Shown here: piece after piece, positions 1-8,875 of the stretch
Layout of the letters: every line of letters begins with the position of its first letter
Position numbering within the stretch: position 1 is the first letter of the stretch
DNA from: Caloramator mitchellensis
GTDB lineage: Bacteria; Bacillota; Clostridia; Clostridiales; Caloramatoraceae
Assembly: GCF_001440545.1 (NCBI RefSeq)
Contig: NZ_LKHP01000008.1
Span: forward strand, 45,771-109,770
Length of the DNA: 64,000 bases
Reading direction: 5' to 3'
Notes under the pieces: model-generated
The model's input: the letters and a program-made list of their open reading frames with translations, nothing else
What the model was told of the DNA's origin: nothing
The model's database searches: none
Made by a program: the position numbers and the translations under genes

Positions 1-56
1 GAATTTAAGTAATCATATAATTTAGATCTCATAATTTCTATTTCAGCATTTGCCAT
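1..56 (-). CDS. N-terminus of an unidentified protein (cut by window edge)
   Basis: Eighteen codons are visible, starting MANAEIEIMRSKLYDYLN, behind a GGTGGTGAT ribosome site three bases before the ATG. A good sigma-A promoter and a hairpin precede it, so it is very likely a real gene start. The short helix with an EI-x(2)-R-x-KLY pattern recalls small Spo0E-type phosphatases, but too little is present to name it. Confidence 0.45.
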   Translation of the reverse strand, partial: MANAEIEIMRSKLYDYLN

Positions 57-57
57 A

Positions 58-99
58 ATATCACCACCATTGCATTTTGTGAGTGGAAAGTGGTGATAT
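58..99 (-). promoter_or_regulatory. Leader hairpin covering the ribosome site of the partial gene
   Basis: A perfect 10-bp inverted repeat, ATATCACCAC and GTGGTGATAT, is separated by 22 bases. On the minus-strand transcript the 3' arm contains the GGTGGTGAT ribosome site of the gene starting at 56, and the 5' arm coincides with the predicted first bases of the mRNA. Pairing would hide the ribosome site. A DNA operator reading is also possible. Confidence 0.5.
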
Positions 100-103
100 A
101 TTA

Positions 104-132
104 ATATTACAATATCTGTTATTTTTTGTCAA
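104..132 (-). promoter_or_regulatory. Sigma-A promoter of the partial minus-strand gene
   Basis: A perfect TTGACA (-35, 127-132), a 17-bp spacer and TAATAT (-10, 104-109) read on the minus strand. The start site would fall near 97, at the first arm of the leader hairpin. Confidence 0.6.
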
Positions 133-235
133 GAAGCTTTATTAATTTTACTTTTGCACTTTCTTTTTCCATATTTTTTCAATTTATTTATTTTTCATCT
201 ATCTTTTTTACACAGAAATCATTTTTTTGCTTTAC

Positions 236-264
236 TTGAAGAAAGTCTTATGATAATGTATAAT
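236..264 (+). promoter_or_regulatory. Sigma-A promoter of ychF
   Basis: TTGAAG, a 17-bp spacer and a perfect TATAAT lie 40 bases before the ychF start codon, followed by an AGGAAAGGAAG ribosome site. Confidence 0.65.
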
Positions 265-304
265 CTTAATGTTAAAAAAGTAAATTAGGAAAGGAAGAAT
301 TGAT

Positions 305-1402
305 ATGAAGCTTGGTATAGTAGGTTTGCCTAATGTAGGCAAAAGCACATTGTTTAATGCAATTACTCAAGCTGGAGCTGAGTGTGCAAATTATCCATTC
401 TGCACCATAGAGCCTAACGTCGGCGTAGTAGCAGTTCCAGATGAAAGATTAGATAAACTTGCACAGATGTATAATCCTGAAAAGGTAACTCCAGCAGTTA
501 TAGAATTTTATGATATCGCAGGACTTGTTAAAGGCGCAAGCAAAGGTGAAGGGTTAGGTAATAAATTTTTATCACATATAAGAGAAGTTTCAGCAATAGT
601 TCATGTCGTTAGATGTTTTGAAGATTCAAACATTGTGCATGTTGAAGGGTCAATTGATCCTATCAGAGACATAGAAACAATAAATTTAGAACTTGTTTTT
701 TCTGATTTAGAAGTATTAGAAAGAAGAATGGATAAAACTAAAAAGGCTGCTAGATCTGGTGATAAAAAAGCCCAGGAAGAGCTTAATTTCATGGAAAGGT
801 TGTATTCGCATCTAGAGTCAGGAAAACCAGCAAGGACTTTAGCAATGAGCCAAGAAGAAGAAGAACTCATTAAACAGTTTTTCCTTTTGACATCGAAACC
901 TGTTCTTTACGCTTGCAATATATCTGAGGATAACCTTTTAAGCGGTAATATGGAAAACATATACGTTAAAAAGGTAGAAGAATATGCAGCATCTGAAAAC
1001 TCAGAAGTCGTTGTGATTTCTGCAAAAATAGAAGAAGAAATTTCAGTTTTAGAAGGTGAAGAAAAAAAGGAATTCTTACAAAGCTACGGCCTTGATGAAC
1101 CTGGACTCCACAAACTTATAAAGGCTAGTTATAGATTATTAGGTTTAATTAGTTTTCTTACGGCTGGTCCAAAGGAAGTTAGAGCTTGGACCATTAAAGA
1201 AGGAACTAAAGCCCCTCAAGCAGCTGGAAAAATTCACTCAGATATTGAAAGAGGGTTCATCAGAGCGGAAGTAATATCTTTTGAAGATTTAATTGCTGCA
1301 GGCTCAGAAGTCACCGCAAAGGAAAAAGGACTAATTAGACTTGAAGGAAAAGAATACATCATGAAAGACGGAGATGTTGTAGTCTTTAGATTTAATGTAT
1401 AA
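305..1402 (+). CDS. ychF: Ribosome-associated ATPase YchF (Obg-family)
   Basis: This is a P-loop NTPase of the Obg group that binds ATP rather than GTP and associates with ribosomes. The G1 loop GLPNVGKST is at residues 7-15. The usual NKxD is replaced by a CNISED segment near residue 200, the hallmark that changes nucleotide specificity in this family. The switch-2 region reads DIAGLVKGASKGEGLGN. A TGS domain occupies the last ~85 residues, with AWTIKEGTKAPQAAG and a terminal DGDVVVFRFNV. Length (365 aa) is normal. It stands alone on the plus strand behind its own promoter and is followed by a hairpin. Confidence 0.96.
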   Translation: MKLGIVGLPNVGKSTLFNAITQAGAECANYPFCTIEPNVGVVAVPDERLDKLAQMYNPEKVTPAVIEFYDIAGLVKGASKGEGLGNKFLSHIREVSAIVHVVRCFEDSNIVHVEGSIDPIRDIETINLELVFSDLEVLERRMDKTKKAARSGDKKAQEELNFMERLYSHLESGKPARTLAMSQEEEELIKQFFLLTSKPVLYACNISEDNLLSGNMENIYVKKVEEYAASENSEVVVISAKIEEEISVLEGEEKKEFLQSYGLDEPGLHKLIKASYRLLGLISFLTAGPKEVRAWTIKEGTKAPQAAGKIHSDIERGFIRAEVISFEDLIAAGSEVTAKEKGLIRLEGKEYIMKDGDVVVFRFNV

Positions 1403-1455
1403 AAATGTTCCATCAAAATTATTACATTATTTTTATAAAACATATTGGAACCTTA

Positions 1456-1486
1456 AATCCCCATGAATGCTGATTTCATGGGGATT
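1456..1486. terminator. Hairpin between convergent ychF and lon-like genes
   Basis: A perfect 12-bp stem, AATCCCCATGAA and TTCATGGGGATT, has a 7-base loop. The following tract is only moderately T-rich on the plus strand. It lies between converging genes and may serve both. Confidence 0.6.
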
Positions 1487-1532
1487 ATTCTTTAAAAATC
1501 ATCAAAAAATTTTATAACGTTGCCTTTTATTC

Positions 1533-3869
1533 CTATTTTTGTGAAACATCGTTATATCTTTTGAGCTTTTCCTCAACTCTCTTTTTAATAACTTCCATTA
1601 AATCTTCATTTTTTCTAATAAAATTATCACTGCATAATATTTCAAAGCATTCTTCTATATTGTTAACAAGATATATGTTAAATAATCCCTTTTTAATAGC
1701 ATTTAATACTTCATCCTTTAGTACTAAATCATCATAATTACTAAATGGAATTATAACTCCATGGCTTCCATCAAGCCCAAACATATTACATATATCAAAA
1801 AATCCCTCAATTTTCTGGTTTATTCCTCCAACAGGCTGGATTTCTCCCCTCTGATTAATTGAACCTGTTATAGCTATGCTCTGCTTAATTGGTATATCTC
1901 CAAGGCTGGAAATAAGAGCAATCAACTCTGCAGCGGATGCACTATCTCCTTCAATGCCACCATAAAGCTGTTCAAAACATATGCTTGCATTAAAAGAAAG
2001 TGGAAATTTTTGACCAAAAAGTTGGCCAATATACCCAGAAAGAATTAATATACCTTTGTTGTGAATTGTTCCTGACATATTAGCCTCTCTTTCTATATTT
2101 ATTACACCTTCTTTACCCATATAAGTCGTAACAGTTATTCTATTTTGTTTTCCAAAAGAATAATCGCCTAATTCTAATACAGATAATGCATTAATTTCTC
2201 CAATTCTATATCCATTTAGCTGAACTAAATACTTGCCATCTTTATACATATCAAGAACTCTGTCTTTATAAAAAGAGTGCCTTTTTTCATATTCTGCTAA
2301 TGCAGCCTTAACATCTTTTTCATTAATATAGTTTCCATTTCTGCTAATGCAAATTATCGCTGATTCATCAATTATTTTAATTATATCCCTAAAGCATGAT
2401 GTCAAATATTTTCTATTTTCAGAAAGTCTCATTGAAAATCTAAACAACTCGAATACAGCCTTTTTAGTGACGTGTGGCAAATTGTTTGATGCACAATAAA
2501 AACTTATAAACCCTAAAAATTCATTTGCAATTTTATCATTTAATTTTATTTCGCTTTCAAATTCAGCTTTTATATTGAATAACTCTTTAAAGTCCTCATC
2601 ATATAAATATAAAAAATAATAAATGTATTCGTTTCCTAATAGAATCACCTTTACATTCAATGGTATTCTTTCTGGCTTCAATGCAACTATAGGGATAATA
2701 TCGAATTGATTTTTTAAGTTTTCTATTTGAATATATTCATTCTTCAATGCATTCTTTAAGGCTTTCCATCCTTGATATGTGCTTAATAACTGAAGTGCAT
2801 CAATAATAAGATAACCACCATTTGCTCTATGAAGACTACCTGGTTTAATCATAGTAAAATCTGATACTAGAGAACCTCTTTCATTTTCATATTCAATTAC
2901 ACCAATTAAATTTTGAAATTCAGGGAAATCGTCAAAAACAATTGGAGCACCTTTTTTTTTATTACAGGTTATAACATTGACAAAATACCTCTTAAAAAAG
3001 GATTCATCAATTTGATCATTCTCACCTCCAAGAAATGCATCGATATTCTCAATCACATCTTTTTGCAGGTCATCTAAATACTTAACTATTTTTTCATTAT
3101 ACCCATATTTATTTTTTAAATTTAAAATTCTTTTACTTATCGTCTCATATGCACTGTTATCATCAAGCCGTCTTAGTTGCTCTGACATCTCCTTTTTTAA
3201 GAATTTTGTTTTTCTCAAAACTTCTAGTGCTAAAAACTTTAAACTTCTTACATCTTCAGTGATTTTTTCCTTATCTTTTTCATCAAGTTCATTATACTCT
3301 TGTTCAGTCATTTCTTCATTATTTCTTATAGGTATGAAAGCAAAGCCTTCTCTTGTAGATTTTACAACGAAATTTTTTCCCTTAGCTTCATCGTATAACT
3401 TTTGAATAAGATCAAAACTTTCTTTCTGAAATTTTTCAATAATGAGCTCTCTTGCCTTTTCGTATTCCTCTTCAGAAAACAATCTTGGTATTTCATCGAA
3501 TAACGAATCGATAAAATTATCTATATCATTTTTAAATCCTTCAGAAGTTCCAGGCTTAAGGTTTAAAGCAATTGGACTAAAACTATCAGAAAAATTATAT
3601 ACATAGCACCAATCATCGGGAGTTTCTTCATCACTTGCTATCTGTATTAATTTTTCAAGAATGTATTTTTTTCTTCCACTTCCATTGCTTCCACAAACAA
3701 AAATATTATATCCAGATTTTTTTAGTTTTAATCCTGTTTCTATCGCTCTGATGGCTCTTTCCTGTCCTATTATCTCCTTATAATTTATTATTTCCTGAGT
3801 AGTTCTAAAATCTGGTAAGGATTCGAGCCTAATGTTCAAATCTTCATATTTCAATTTCTTATACTTCAC
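1533..3869 (-). CDS. Lon-type serine protease with degenerate AAA P-loop (LonC/AAA_32-like)
   Basis: The C-terminal third is an S16 Lon protease domain: catalytic Ser in GDSAS (about residue 643) and Lys in GGINQKIEG (about 686). The N-terminal part has an AAA-like module, but the P-loop reads GSNGSGRKKY (about residues 60-69), lacking the standard GK(S/T), and the Walker-B region is GGYLIIDALQLL. These features match the soluble LonB/LonC-like family in which ATPase activity can be weak or absent. A long helical insert lies between the two AAA parts. I chose the GTG at 3869 because GGGGGGA precedes it at good spacing; the upstream in-frame extension has no ribosome site. It is a single-gene unit. 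Confidence 0.85.
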   Translation of the reverse strand: MKYKKLKYEDLNIRLESLPDFRTTQEIINYKEIIGQERAIRAIETGLKLKKSGYNIFVCGSNGSGRKKYILEKLIQIASDEETPDDWCYVYNFSDSFSPIALNLKPGTSEGFKNDIDNFIDSLFDEIPRLFSEEEYEKARELIIEKFQKESFDLIQKLYDEAKGKNFVVKSTREGFAFIPIRNNEEMTEQEYNELDEKDKEKITEDVRSLKFLALEVLRKTKFLKKEMSEQLRRLDDNSAYETISKRILNLKNKYGYNEKIVKYLDDLQKDVIENIDAFLGGENDQIDESFFKRYFVNVITCNKKKGAPIVFDDFPEFQNLIGVIEYENERGSLVSDFTMIKPGSLHRANGGYLIIDALQLLSTYQGWKALKNALKNEYIQIENLKNQFDIIPIVALKPERIPLNVKVILLGNEYIYYFLYLYDEDFKELFNIKAEFESEIKLNDKIANEFLGFISFYCASNNLPHVTKKAVFELFRFSMRLSENRKYLTSCFRDIIKIIDESAIICISRNGNYINEKDVKAALAEYEKRHSFYKDRVLDMYKDGKYLVQLNGYRIGEINALSVLELGDYSFGKQNRITVTTYMGKEGVINIEREANMSGTIHNKGILILSGYIGQLFGQKFPLSFNASICFEQLYGGIEGDSASAAELIALISSLGDIPIKQSIAITGSINQRGEIQPVGGINQKIEGFFDICNMFGLDGSHGVIIPFSNYDDLVLKDEVLNAIKKGLFNIYLVNNIEECFEILCSDNFIRKNEDLMEVIKKRVEEKLKRYNDVSQK

Positions 3870-3965
3870 CGATATATCCCCCCTAAAAATATTCGAAAAC
3901 AAAAGTCGGTGTTTACTATATAATATTCAGACAATTAATTATGGATAACTTCTTTGTTAAAAAGA

Positions 3966-3988
3966 AAAGCTGCAAAATCTGCAGCTTT
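3966..3988 (-). terminator. Terminator of deoC
   Basis: On the minus strand, AAAGCTGCA, a 5-base loop and TGCAGCTTT are followed by TCTTTTTAA. The stem abuts the deoC stop codon. Confidence 0.8.
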
Positions 3989-4666
3989 TTAATATGCCTT
4001 TTCTTCAGTTGATTTTCCGATTATCTTTAAGGATGAACTTGCTCCGATTCTATTAGCACCAGCTTCAATCATATTCACTGCATCTTGAAAGCTGTGAACT
4101 CCTCCTGAAGCTTTGACACCCATTTCAGAACCTACTGTTTCTCTCATAAGCCTAATATCCTCAACCTTAGCCCCCCATTTGCTAAATCCAGTTGAAGTTT
4201 TTACAAAATCTGCTCCGGCCTCTTTAGCCAATTTACAAGCCATAATTTTTTCCTCGTCGGTTAAAAGACATGTCTCTATTATCACCTTAACAAGTGCCTT
4301 TCCTTTTGCAGCATCAACAACGGTCTTAATATCATCTCTTATGTAATCATAGTTTTTTGCTTTTAGCATTCCAATGTTAATTACCATATCTACTTCAGTC
4401 GCACCTTCTTCTATAGCCTTTTTTGTCTCAAAAGCCTTTACTTCCTTATTAGTTGCACCTAGTGGAAAGCCTATCACCGTGCATACTTTGACATTGCTGC
4501 CCTTTAATTCTTCAGCTGCTAAATTTACATAGCATGGATTAATACACACCGATGCAAAGCCATGTTCCTTAGCTTCACTGCATACTTTTTTTACATCCTC
4601 AGGAGTAGTTTCTGGTTTTAAAATAGTGTGGTCTATTATTGAAGCCACATATTCTCTTGTAATCAT
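3989..4666 (-). CDS. deoC: Deoxyribose-phosphate aldolase
   Basis: This class I aldolase splits 2-deoxyribose-5-phosphate into glyceraldehyde-3-phosphate and acetaldehyde in deoxynucleoside catabolism. The Schiff-base lysine is in [10 protein letters not shown], and the proton-relay lysine is in GVKASGGV. The early motif [11 protein letters not shown] is also typical. At 225 aa it is normal for short bacterial DeoC. An AAGGAGGGC ribosome site precedes the ATG. No other deo genes are adjacent, so it is transcribed alone with its own terminator. Confidence 0.96.
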   Translation of the reverse strand: MITREYVASIIDHTILKPETTPEDVKKVCSEAKEHGFASVCINPCYVNLAAEELKGSNVKVCTVIGFPLGATNKEVKAFETKKAIEEGATEVDMVINIGMLKAKNYDYIRDDIKTVVDAAKGKALVKVIIETCLLTDEEKIMACKLAKEAGADFVKTSTGFSKWGAKVEDIRLMRETVGSEMGVKASGGVHSFQDAVNMIEAGANRIGASSSLKIIGKSTEEKAY

Positions 4667-4723
4667 AATAGCCCTCCTTTAATATCTAAATAAGTATTAT
4701 AATTTTAACTTAAAGATTTAAAA

Positions 4724-4873
4724 ATGTCTATAGCAGAGATAATTAACAATAAAGTTTTATTTGCAGGTGAGCACGTTTCAGGAAAACATGGATGGATCCA
4801 GGGAGCACTTCATTCTGCTATGATTGCAGCTAATAATATAGCATATTTAATAAGTACTGATAAACATAAATAG
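4724..4873 (+). pseudogene. Relic: C-terminal end of a flavin monoamine/L-amino-acid oxidase
   Basis: A 49-codon open frame contains NKVLFAGEHVSGKHGWIQGA followed by LHSAMIAANNIAYLI. This matches the FAD-binding C-terminal signature of flavin amine oxidases (FAGE(H/T), then HGWIQGA, then a helix of S-x(3)-AA). The rest of such a protein (about 400 residues) is absent, with an in-frame stop at 4706-4708 and deoC directly upstream on the other strand. No ribosome site precedes the ATG. I infer a decayed gene whose 5' part was deleted. It ends beside a terminator-like hairpin. Confidence 0.7.
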
Positions 4874-4889
4874 TATGTATATAATACTT

Positions 4890-4926
4890 TTGGCTGCTCT
4901 TTTAAATTGTTTGATTGAGCAGCCAA
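4890..4926. terminator. Hairpin between the oxidase relic and the racemase gene
   Basis: A 10-bp perfect stem, TTGGCTGCTC and GAGCAGCCAA, has a 17-base loop and T-rich flanks on both strands. It could end transcription of the minus-strand racemase gene and may once have ended the oxidase gene. Confidence 0.55.
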
Positions 4927-4932
4927 TTAATT

Positions 4933-6000
4933 TTATATAATTCTTTTATATATATATTTTGAAGTCATAGCTGATAATAATCCACCATAAGTAAGCTTAA
5001 ACTCTAACGTATCGCCTATTTTATAATCTACGCATGAGTCTGTAGTATCTAAAAGCAAGTGATCGCTACTTGCTCCAAGAATTTGTATGTTTTCGTCAAT
5101 TGGAATTAAATGTTCTGGATTTACATCCTGTTTTCCAATTGCACAAATAGCTCTTTTACGAATACCTTTATCTTCAAAATGCGGTTTATTTCCAAAAGCA
5201 TCAACACTTATTTCTCCAATTGGTTTAGATGGTTTTTGTTTTATTTCGATTATTTCGGATTTAAGTTTTACGGTGTCTTGATAAAGATTTTCTAAAGGCA
5301 TATCATAAAGCCCAATTCCTAGTGCAATTGATGCCCCAAGCCTTAGTTGATTTATGCCCTCCGGCATATTTCCTGTTCTCATAAGAGGAATAGTTTCTGA
5401 GTTGCCACCTGATATAAATTTTATTTGTTTACCAAATTTCTTCTCGATTTCTTTCTTTAATTCTACTAGAATCGATAAATTATCTGATGTTGGGATAATT
5501 CCACCGTAACAAGTAAGATTAGTTCCTAATCCATACAGTTCTACATATTTCATTTTGCTTATTTCTTGGATTGCACTATGAATCTCGTCTTTGTTTTCAA
5601 AAAATATTCCTTCTCTTAGGTCACCTATGTCAACCATTAAAATAACCTTATACTTTTTATTGGCTTTTAATGCAAACTTATTAATTTCTTTAACAATTTC
5701 AATTTCAGAAACAAGGGCAATATCTGTATATTTTACTAAATCTCTGATTTGGCTTTTCATGGGAATTCTAATAAGCATTTTAGGTATCTTATAATCCTTA
5801 AAGCTTTTTAAATTTTCAATTCTTGAATCTGCCAATATATCTATTCCCGCATCAACGATAGCCTTAACTATTTTTTTATTACCACTGAACACCTTTGTTA
5901 CTCCTGCTATTTGAATTCCTTTATCATGACATTCGTCAATTAACCTTTTAGCATTTTCCTCGATTTTTTTACTTTCTATTTCCAATAATGGATATCTCAT
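4933..6000 (-). CDS. Alanine/ornithine racemase family PLP enzyme
   Basis: This is a fold-type III PLP enzyme, with an alanine-racemase-like TIM barrel followed by a beta domain. The PLP lysine is expected in GIQIAGVTKVFSGN near residue 40, and the phosphate-binding region includes ISGGNSETIPLM and LRLGASIALGIG. The closest named relatives I know are ornithine racemases (Orr) of amino-acid-fermenting clostridia, but the substrate is not decidable by eye. The ATG at 6000 has GGGGGGACGGGGA before it, so the in-frame upstream extension is rejected. It forms a unit with the EamA exporter upstream, suggesting linked amino-acid handling. Confidence 0.8.
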   Translation of the reverse strand: MRYPLLEIESKKIEENAKRLIDECHDKGIQIAGVTKVFSGNKKIVKAIVDAGIDILADSRIENLKSFKDYKIPKMLIRIPMKSQIRDLVKYTDIALVSEIEIVKEINKFALKANKKYKVILMVDIGDLREGIFFENKDEIHSAIQEISKMKYVELYGLGTNLTCYGGIIPTSDNLSILVELKKEIEKKFGKQIKFISGGNSETIPLMRTGNMPEGINQLRLGASIALGIGLYDMPLENLYQDTVKLKSEIIEIKQKPSKPIGEISVDAFGNKPHFEDKGIRKRAICAIGKQDVNPEHLIPIDENIQILGASSDHLLLDTTDSCVDYKIGDTLEFKLTYGGLLSAMTSKYIYKRII

Positions 6001-6016
6001 TCCCCGTCCCCCCTTA

Positions 6017-6862
6017 TTATTTAATCTCAACCCAAATTACACTAAATAAAAGTATAATTGCACCTATGTATCCTCTAATACTAAGAGTTTCTTCAAGAAA
6101 GGTAAAAGAGAATATGGCCGAAAAAACTGACTCTAACGATAAAATCAATCCTGTATGAGATGCAGATACATATTTTTGAGCATAGGTTTGAGCAATATAA
6201 CCAAATGCAGTGCAAAATATGCTTAGTAATATAACCACTGCCCATGTTAGACCATTTCTTGGTAGCATTGGTTTCTCAACTATTATCGCTATTATACTGC
6301 TAAGTAACCCTACAAATCCTAGTTGCAATGTCCCAAGAGCAATTGAATCTACTTCTTTAGTAAAAATATCAGTTAGCACTACATGAAAAGCATAAAGAAT
6401 TGCACATGAAATGATTAAAATATCTCCCTTACTGATTTCAAACCGCCCATTTATGGTTAACAGTGCTATTCCTATAGTTGCCATTAATACACCTATTATA
6501 ACTTTCCTTTCAATCATTTGCTTAGTTATAAAAAATGATATCATAGGTATTAACACAACAGACAGACTAACCAAAAAACCAGCATTAGAAGCAGATGTAT
6601 ATTTTAACCCTATGGTCATCGAGATAAAAACAAAGAATAATAACAATGACAAAGCAATTGAAAATTTCAAAATTTTTTTATCTGATTTGATTAATTGTTT
6701 GTAAAATACAATGGCAGCTACCAGAAATGCTATTACAAATCTTAGTGCTATTAGTGTAAAGGGTTTTACATCGTTAAGCCCAAGCTTAGTTAAAAAATAC
6801 GTTGCTCCCCAAAACATAGTGACGATTATAAGAATTACCGTTGCTTTTAAATTTGTTGTCAT
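6017..6862 (-). CDS. EamA/DMT-superfamily transporter
   Basis: This 281-residue membrane protein has ten predicted hydrophobic segments arranged as two EamA repeats. The first repeat begins IIVTMFWGATYFLTKLGLN and the second begins near ISCAILYAFHVVLTD. Family members export amino acids and other small metabolites. The ATG has a TTAGGTGGGG ribosome site. It is the promoter-proximal gene of the pair with the racemase, so an amino acid or derivative is a plausible substrate, but that is inference. Confidence 0.85.
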   Translation of the reverse strand: MTTNLKATVILIIVTMFWGATYFLTKLGLNDVKPFTLIALRFVIAFLVAAIVFYKQLIKSDKKILKFSIALSLLLFFVFISMTIGLKYTSASNAGFLVSLSVVLIPMISFFITKQMIERKVIIGVLMATIGIALLTINGRFEISKGDILIISCAILYAFHVVLTDIFTKEVDSIALGTLQLGFVGLLSSIIAIIVEKPMLPRNGLTWAVVILLSIFCTAFGYIAQTYAQKYVSASHTGLILSLESVFSAIFSFTFLEETLSIRGYIGAIILLFSVIWVEIK

Positions 6863-6976
6863 CGTATCCCCACCTAAAGCATTTCATTATGATATATATT
6901 CTATTAATTTTTCAAGATTCCTTCTCTAAATATAAATAATATTTTTGAAACTTAAATTTTCCTGTTTAATATGCAT

Positions 6977-7004
6977 AAAAAAAGCCGTCTCGGAAGAGAC
7001 AGCT
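6977..7004 (-). terminator. Terminator of the hyp-mbh operon
   Basis: On the minus strand, AGCTGTCTC, loop TTCC and GAGACGGCT (one T-G pair) are followed by TTTTTTTAT. It lies nine bases after the last hydrogenase gene. Confidence 0.85.
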
Positions 7005-7012
7005 TTAAAATA

Positions 7013-7444
7013 TTATTCAGTTTTTTTATCAGCAGCTGGGGCTGCAGGAGCCTGAGGTGGAACAGGAGGCTTTGGTGGAGCCTTCTTTATAAATGTTCCC
7101 GAAACAATCAAATCATCTCTGTCTGTAACTGCAAGATGATAGTCTTGTGTTAATTCGATCGCGTCCTTTGGACAAAAGTCAGCACACATAGAGCAGAATG
7201 TGCATTGCCCTTGATAGAAATTAAATGTTATTTTATCTCCATCCTCAACCTTTTCAATAGTTCTTGTTATACATCCAGGAGCACAAACCCTAATACACAT
7301 ACCACAATTGATGCACTTATCTGCATGATAAACTATTTTACCTCTGTATCCTACAGGAGCAACTTTGTTTACAATAGGATATATTTCTGTGCTTGGCTTT
7401 TTAAACGCTGATTTTACAGCCTCTTTTAAGTAGGGAAATTTCAT
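7013..7444 (-). CDS. mbhN: Membrane-bound hydrogenase ferredoxin-like subunit (MbhN/NuoI-type)
   Basis: This 143-residue protein has two [4Fe-4S] motifs, CINCGMCIRVCAPGC and CTFCSMCADFCPKD. They form the electron wire that takes electrons from ferredoxin towards the MbhJ cluster on the cytoplasmic arm. The N-terminus (MKFPYLKEAVKSAF) matches the NuoI/EchF class. The C-terminus is an unusual Pro/Ala-rich tail (PPKPPVPPQAPAAPAA), probably disordered. It overlaps mbhJ by four bases (ATGA) and is the last gene of the operon. Confidence 0.9.
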   Translation of the reverse strand: MKFPYLKEAVKSAFKKPSTEIYPIVNKVAPVGYRGKIVYHADKCINCGMCIRVCAPGCITRTIEKVEDGDKITFNFYQGQCTFCSMCADFCPKDAIELTQDYHLAVTDRDDLIVSGTFIKKAPPKPPVPPQAPAAPAADKKTE

Positions 7445-7893
7445 TTCATCTCCCTCCTTTTCCTCTTTAATATTTCTATTGCCTTTGCTATACCATCGAT
7501 TATTGCTTCAGGTTTTGGTGCACAACCCGCTATTGAAACATCAACATCGATATATTTGCTAAGTGGTCCTTCTACAGAATAGCTCCCATTGAATACATTT
7601 GTTGATGTAGGACAGGAACCAATTGCTATAACAACCTTTGGGTCCGGAACCTGTGCAAGAGTTCTTACAAGTCTATCCTTGGATTGTGAAGTTACAGGAC
7701 CAGTAACAAGAACTATATCAGCATGTCTTGGTGAACCTGTAAGTTTAACTCCAAGTCTTTCGGCATCGTATCTTGGTGTTAAAACCGATACTATTTCTAT
7801 ATCGCATCCGTTGCAAGAACCTGTATTCAAATGAAACACCCATGGAGATTTTTCGAAACTTTTCTCAATTAATTTCTTAAACAAATTTAACAC
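7441..7893 (-). CDS. mbhJ: Membrane-bound hydrogenase small subunit (MbhJ/NuoB-type)
   Basis: This 150-residue small subunit carries the proximal [4Fe-4S] cluster next to the NiFe site. The four ligands are visible: the pair in SCNGCDIE, then GSCPTSTN, then GCAPKPEA. It is short, as in all group 4 hydrogenases, and lacks the extra clusters of uptake enzymes. It sits six bases downstream of mbhM and overlaps mbhN. Confidence 0.92.
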   Translation of the reverse strand: MLNLFKKLIEKSFEKSPWVFHLNTGSCNGCDIEIVSVLTPRYDAERLGVKLTGSPRHADIVLVTGPVTSQSKDRLVRTLAQVPDPKVVIAIGSCPTSTNVFNGSYSVEGPLSKYIDVDVSIAGCAPKPEAIIDGIAKAIEILKRKRREMK

Positions 7894-7899
7894 CTCCTG

Positions 7900-8862
7900 T
7901 TAAAAACCAAACCAAACAAGAATCATGCTGATTACCGCCAAAGCTGTTGGATAGGTCCAGAAAAATTTTAATACCTGCTCAACCTTTAATCGCGCTGTAA
8001 TAGCCTTTAAGGTTGAAATAGATATTATTACTATTATAGCACTTAATATTATTTGTAAAATTATATCAACTATAACTATACCTGTTCCCTTTCCACTCAA
8101 GAACAAAGTTACAAACAGTGAAGTCATTATAAACATTTTTATTGCATGGTTTAACTTAAATACTGCTAGTGGTGCACCACTGTATTCAACAAGCGGTCCT
8201 TCACATATTTCGATTTCTGCCTCTGCAATATCGAAAGGAACACTACCTACCTTAATAGGAATAACTAGAAGCAATGCTAAAGCTGCTGGTATCAGGCTCC
8301 ATTTAGTTATCAAAGCCCCAAATTGAGCCTGGTATTCTACAATTTGTGAAAGTGAAAAAGTCAATATTCCGTTGTTTAATTCCATCCCAACCTTTTTTCC
8401 TATTGTTAGTAAAACAATTACCAGTGGCAATTCATATGATAAAATAGCTACCATTTCCCTGGAAATTCCAACTCCAGCATAAGGTGAACCAGACGCTGCT
8501 CCCCCCATTATCATAGCTACAGCTGGAATTGTTAAAAGGTATATGATAACTATTATGTCAGCAACAGTTGAAAGTGCAGTAAACTTAAACATTGGAATAA
8601 AAAGAGCTACTGTGACAAGTGCTAATAATCCAACTACAGGAGCATAAAGGAATGTTCTCCTTGAAGCAGCCCTTGGTACTATTGTTTCTTTGCCTAATAA
8701 TTTAAAGAAATCATAAATAGGCTGAATTAATGGAGGTCCCATTCTCTTTTGCATCCTCGCTACAACCTTTCTATCTATACCCGATAGCAAAAGCCCTACT
8801 ATAGAAGAAAACAACAGACCTGGAAAAACTAAAACATAAAATAAATATTTTAAAACTACCAA
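7900..8862 (-). CDS. mbhM: Membrane-bound hydrogenase anchor subunit (MbhM/NuoH-type)
   Basis: This NuoH/EchB-like membrane protein of about eight helices forms the anchor between the hydrogenase arm and the ion-pumping module. Typical motifs are RKVVARMQKRMGPPLIQP and the acidic loop PFDIAEAEIEICEGPLVEYS. The frame extends to an ATG at 8886 inside mbhH, but AAGGAGGG overlaps the mbhH stop and points to the TTG at 8862. That gives 320 aa beginning MVVLKYLFYVLVF. This start is my choice on spacing. Confidence 0.9.
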   Translation of the reverse strand: MVVLKYLFYVLVFPGLLFSSIVGLLLSGIDRKVVARMQKRMGPPLIQPIYDFFKLLGKETIVPRAASRRTFLYAPVVGLLALVTVALFIPMFKFTALSTVADIIVIIYLLTIPAVAMIMGGAASGSPYAGVGISREMVAILSYELPLVIVLLTIGKKVGMELNNGILTFSLSQIVEYQAQFGALITKWSLIPAALALLLVIPIKVGSVPFDIAEAEIEICEGPLVEYSGAPLAVFKLNHAIKMFIMTSLFVTLFLSGKGTGIVIVDIILQIILSAIIVIISISTLKAITARLKVEQVLKFFWTYPTALAVISMILVWFGF

Positions 8863-8875
8863 ATTCAGTCCCTCC

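Noticed and set aside
5087..5295. Two overlapping plus-strand frames inside the racemase gene
   Set aside because: They are complement shadows without ribosome sites or recognisable motifs.
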